34,591 nucleotides of DNA from Peptoniphilus_A hominis (GTDB lineage Bacteria; Bacillota; Clostridia; Tissierellales; Peptoniphilaceae). The DNA is taken from positions 1 through 34,591 of the forward strand of contig NZ_JBBMFO010000024.1 in the NCBI RefSeq assembly GCF_040096015.1, given 5' to 3'. Under the pieces are notes generated by a model. That model worked only from the letters and a program-made list of their open reading frames with translations. It had not been told where the DNA came from and did not search any database. The position numbers were made by a program, and so were the translations under genes. Position 1 is the stretch's first letter. Each line of letters opens with the position of its first letter. Positions 32,292 to 34,591 of the stretch are shown here, piece after piece.

Positions 32292-33674
32292 TTAATCCTC
32301 CTTTGTAATATATGTGTGTGTTCTTCCCCACACGCCTGTAATTCTATATATAATCATACATATGATTATACCTAATAAATAAATTAAGCCTACTTTTAGC
32401 GAACCAAATTTGACTATCAATCCTGGTGTTATTGATGTCAATAGTCCTCCACCTATGAAAGGACTGGTGAATGGTGCTCTACCTGCATAGACTTCTGTTA
32501 CGCCTGATTTGAAATCTGGATCACATGCTCTTAAAAGGAGTAAACCTGTTGCGGCTACGCCACAAAAAGTACCAAATAATACTATGGTATTTTCAAACCA
32601 GTTATTTTCAAATGATTTTCTGCCAATATATTGAAACCAGAATAGCATGCATACAGCCATTAGTACTTGTTGAATTATTAATGGTACAGCATATTCTATG
32701 ACTACTGGGACATTAACTGATGCAATCGCTCCAGCAACTAAAAAATCCATTGCTGTTCCTTGTATTCTACCTAATGTATTTTTATCAATATAGTCTCCAT
32801 ATCCGATTTTATTAATTAATATATTAACAATCATGCCACCGAATAATGATGTTACAAACCAAGCAACTGAGAAATTAATTAATGATTTTATTAATTTATT
32901 TATTATCCAGCCTATCAATATTGCTAAACCTAACATAGAAAGGTGAAAAGCTAATGAATCTACAACTGAAGAACTAACTGTGTTTTTCATTCCAACTGGT
33001 GCTTCATCAACTCCAAAAAGTTCTCTTTCATCATCTGAAAAAGTTCCTGTATAGTTTTTTATTAGCTTAGCTTCTCCATTTCTTACAGCAATATTAATTA
33101 AAACGGTCCCGACAATAATACCAAAAGCAAGACCAACAGTAGCTGATGTAAGAGATAGTGAAGCTCCATCTGGAAATCCTAATTCTTCAAAAACTTGACC
33201 CATGCCTCCTGCTGTTCCATGTCCACCAGCCCAACCTTGTTCAACTATTGATCCAAATAATGGATTAACTTTAAAAACAGGTGTTAAGAATAATGCACAT
33301 AATAAGATTGGAACTGCATACTGCAAGAAAGATGCAGAGAATGACCATAAGATTGAACCTGTAACATCTTTCATTAAACTTTTTTCTGGTTTAGAAATTT
33401 TGCCCATCATCATTGGTGCGAAAACAAGAACTATTAATCTGCCAGATAATGCAGACCAAAATGTAGTCATTTCTTTCGGTATCACTCCAAGAAAAAACGG
33501 TCCCAAAATAAGCCCTATAACTCCCGCTATTAAAGATGAAGGTATATGCCACCTTTTTAAAGCAATTATTTTAGACCTTATTATAGTACCTAATAACAAT
33601 AAAATTCCTAGGATTGATAAGTAAATAAATATAGAATCTAGGTGTTGTCCGTTAAACTCATTAATTGGAATCAT
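32292..33674 (-). CDS. GltS-type sodium/carboxylate symporter homolog
   Basis: 460 residues, about 11-12 membrane helices, with the family loop GWAGGHGTAGGMGQVFEELG (147-166) and a long insert with charged SDDERELFGVDEAP between the two halves. It differs clearly from the 407-residue gltS at 23283 and is longer, so it may import another amino or 2-oxo acid. First gene of the operon with the cyclodeaminase-family enzyme; AAAGGAGGG precedes the ATG. Confidence 0.87.
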   Translation of the reverse strand: MIPINEFNGQHLDSIFIYLSILGILLLLGTIIRSKIIALKRWHIPSSLIAGVIGLILGPFFLGVIPKEMTTFWSALSGRLIVLVFAPMMMGKISKPEKSLMKDVTGSILWSFSASFLQYAVPILLCALFLTPVFKVNPLFGSIVEQGWAGGHGTAGGMGQVFEELGFPDGASLSLTSATVGLAFGIIVGTVLINIAVRNGEAKLIKNYTGTFSDDERELFGVDEAPVGMKNTVSSSVVDSLAFHLSMLGLAILIGWIINKLIKSLINFSVAWFVTSLFGGMIVNILINKIGYGDYIDKNTLGRIQGTAMDFLVAGAIASVNVPVVIEYAVPLIIQQVLMAVCMLFWFQYIGRKSFENNWFENTIVLFGTFCGVAATGLLLLRACDPDFKSGVTEVYAGRAPFTSPFIGGGLLTSITPGLIVKFGSLKVGLIYLLGIIICMIIYRITGVWGRTHTYITKED

Positions 33675-33739
33675 AAAGTCCCTCCTTTTCCATACATAAA
33701 TTATTTTTTACAAGATTATATTTTTATAAAACTAGTAAT

Positions 33740-33748
33740 TCAAATCAT
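33740..33748 (-). other. Two-codon leader frame
   Basis: AGGAGTGAATTAT is followed by ATG ATT TGA on the minus strand in the leader of the operon, before the true AAAGGAGGG start. A minimal upstream frame could be chance or a translation sensor. Confidence 0.2.
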
Positions 33749-33794
33749 ATAATTCACTCCTTTTATTTTTTTATTTTGTAATTTTTAATACATA

Positions 33795-33810
33795 TGTAAC
33801 GTTTATTACA
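33795..33810. promoter_or_regulatory. Candidate operator at the module's start site
   Basis: TGTAA-N6-TTACA lies just downstream of the -10 element, where a repressor would block transcription. The RpiR protein of the operon is the obvious candidate to bind. Confidence 0.45.
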
Positions 33811-33816
33811 ATAATA

Positions 33817-33845
33817 TATATATCATTGTTTTAAATTTATGTCAA
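33817..33845 (-). promoter_or_regulatory. Promoter of the four-gene module
   Basis: TTGACA (33840-33845), a 17-base spacer, and TATATA (33817-33822) on the minus strand, about 140 bases upstream of the first gene. Confidence 0.7.
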
Positions 33846-33856
33846 TACTTTTTTAT

Positions 33857-33876
33857 AATTTTAATGCATTAAAATT
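33857..33876. repeat. 20-base perfect palindrome upstream of the promoter
   Basis: AATTTTAATGCATTAAAATT is centred about 20 bases upstream of the -35 element, a position suited to an activator or second repressor site. Confidence 0.5.
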
Positions 33877-33989
33877 TTTTATTTTTGTAGATTGTAAAAT
33901 GAAGTTAGCCGAATAAAACTAAAAAAGTCATGTAAACTTTGTGATATATTAGTAATGACTAAAAAACTAGATTCACAAAGGAGAATTAC

Positions 33990-34498
33990 ATGCCTTATAA
34001 AAATATTAGCACAAATATAAACATTAAATGAAGCCATCTTTCAGAAAAAGAAATGATTTTAATAGAGCCGTATAAAGGAGAAGGATATAGCAATCGACAA
34101 ATTGCTAAAAAATTGGGGAGATGTCATCAAACAATAAACAATGCAGTAAAAAAAGCTAGCGTTATTCAAAAGAGACAAGTAGTTCAAAAAAACTAAGTTT
34201 ATGTTTATGAAGATGTAAAATACTTCGCTGACCTTAATCATAGAATATATCTTGAAAATAGAAAAAATTGTGGAAGAAGACCTAAATTTTTAACGTGTGA
34301 AAAATTTTTAAATTGGGTAGATGAGAAGATTCTTAAAGAAAAGTTGTCTGTTGACGCCTGCGTAGGTTATGCAAAAAGAAATAAGCTTTTTAATGACAAT
34401 GAAATCCCATCAGTAAAAACATGTATAACTGGATAGATAAAGGTCTGTTGAAAACAAAGAATATAGACCTGGCGCTTAAGCTAAAAAAGAAAACCTAA
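33990..34498 (+). pseudogene. Decayed IS30-family transposase, N-terminal half
   Basis: The frame from ATG 33990 reads like the N-terminus of IS30 transposases, with the HTH core SNRQIAKKLGRCHQTINNAV and the later CGRRPKF and LSVDACVGYAKRN. It is broken by in-frame stops at 34029 (TGA) and 34194 (TAA) and by a frameshift near 34425, after which NWIDKGLLKTKNIDL continues in another frame to a stop at 34496. The DDE catalytic domain that should follow is absent, so an internal deletion joined the N-terminal half to a terminus. Non-functional. GGAGAA precedes the ATG. Confidence 0.85.
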
Positions 34499-34524
34499 CA
34501 AGAACAACAAAAAGAAGGCTCTAT

Positions 34525-34566
34525 AATATCTGTTGGGGAGTAAATCTCTAACAGATATTTTTATAT
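34525..34566 (+). terminator. Terminator after the IS30 relic
   Basis: AATATCTGTT (34525-34534) pairs perfectly with AACAGATATT (34550-34559), extended inside by G-T and G-C pairs, then T-rich. Probably part of the original element's right end. Confidence 0.75.
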
Positions 34567-34591
34567 AAAAAAATTGCACTTATACGCATTT

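Larger units (their letters stand above)
33675..33989. other. Regulatory spacer between the module and the IS30 relic
   Basis: No gene. It holds the operon promoter, an inverted repeat at its start site (33795-33810), a 20-base perfect palindrome upstream (33857-33876), and probably the left end of the IS relic near 33890. Confidence 0.6.

Noticed and set aside
34059..34241. Minus-strand 60-codon frame opposite the IS30 relic
   Set aside because: Antisense shadow of the recognisable transposase remnant.
1..34591. CRISPR array, tRNA or rRNA genes
   Set aside because: No regularly spaced repeats and no cloverleaf or ribosomal RNA signature seen by reading; a covariance scan would be decisive.

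Overview
The window is AT-rich DNA from a low-GC Gram-positive anaerobe. I infer an amino-acid-fermenting member of the Tissierellia/Clostridia, most like Peptoniphilaceae. The reasons are a 2-oxoacid:ferredoxin oxidoreductase operon, a sodium-pumping glutaconyl-CoA-type decarboxylase beta subunit, a glutamate/sodium symporter, a formimidoylglutamase, and strong AGGAGG ribosome binding sites. The genus is not proven by the sequence.

Left part (1-9000). A 5'-complete but truncated tuf runs off the left edge on the minus strand, followed by a MATE exporter. A plus-strand pair follows: a 2-hydroxyacid dehydrogenase and the formimidoylglutamase hutG. A tight five-gene minus-strand operon comes next: P-loop ATPase, 8Fe ferredoxin delta, alpha, beta, gamma of a 2-oxoacid oxidoreductase. 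Its gamma subunit carries an extra C-terminal rubrerythrin-like helical domain.

Middle (9000-17300). htpG (Hsp90) is transcribed from a clean promoter abutted by a variant CIRCE operator. After it come a four-TM protein, a hicAB toxin-antitoxin pair with a palindrome inside its promoter, the decarboxylase beta subunit plus a 41-residue single-TM partner, two tandem paralogous lipoproteins, a tpx-rlmH-unknown operon, and a ZIP metal transporter broken by a one-base frameshift.

Right-centre (17300-29100). A minus-strand operon holds typA, a cardiolipin synthase, a YgjP-like metallopeptidase and a small membrane protein. hisS follows, with an unusual multi-hairpin element abutting its stop codon. 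Then come gltS, an aldehyde dehydrogenase, and a three-gene amino-acid ABC importer. A textbook lysine riboswitch with terminator and antiterminator precedes the importer, so it is very probably a lysine transporter.

Right end (29100-34591). A four-gene minus-strand operon looks like an accessory module: GltS-type carrier, ornithine-cyclodeaminase-family enzyme, EamA exporter and RpiR regulator. Unusual inverted repeats lie on its left and a decayed IS30-family transposase on its right. Its substrate is not evident.

Metabolic reading (inference): histidine and glutamate feed fermentation, with HutG releasing glutamate, GltS importing it and the sodium pump conserving energy at the glutaconyl-CoA step. 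The oxidoreductase adds ferredoxin-linked oxidation of 2-oxoacids. No tRNA, rRNA or CRISPR array was found.
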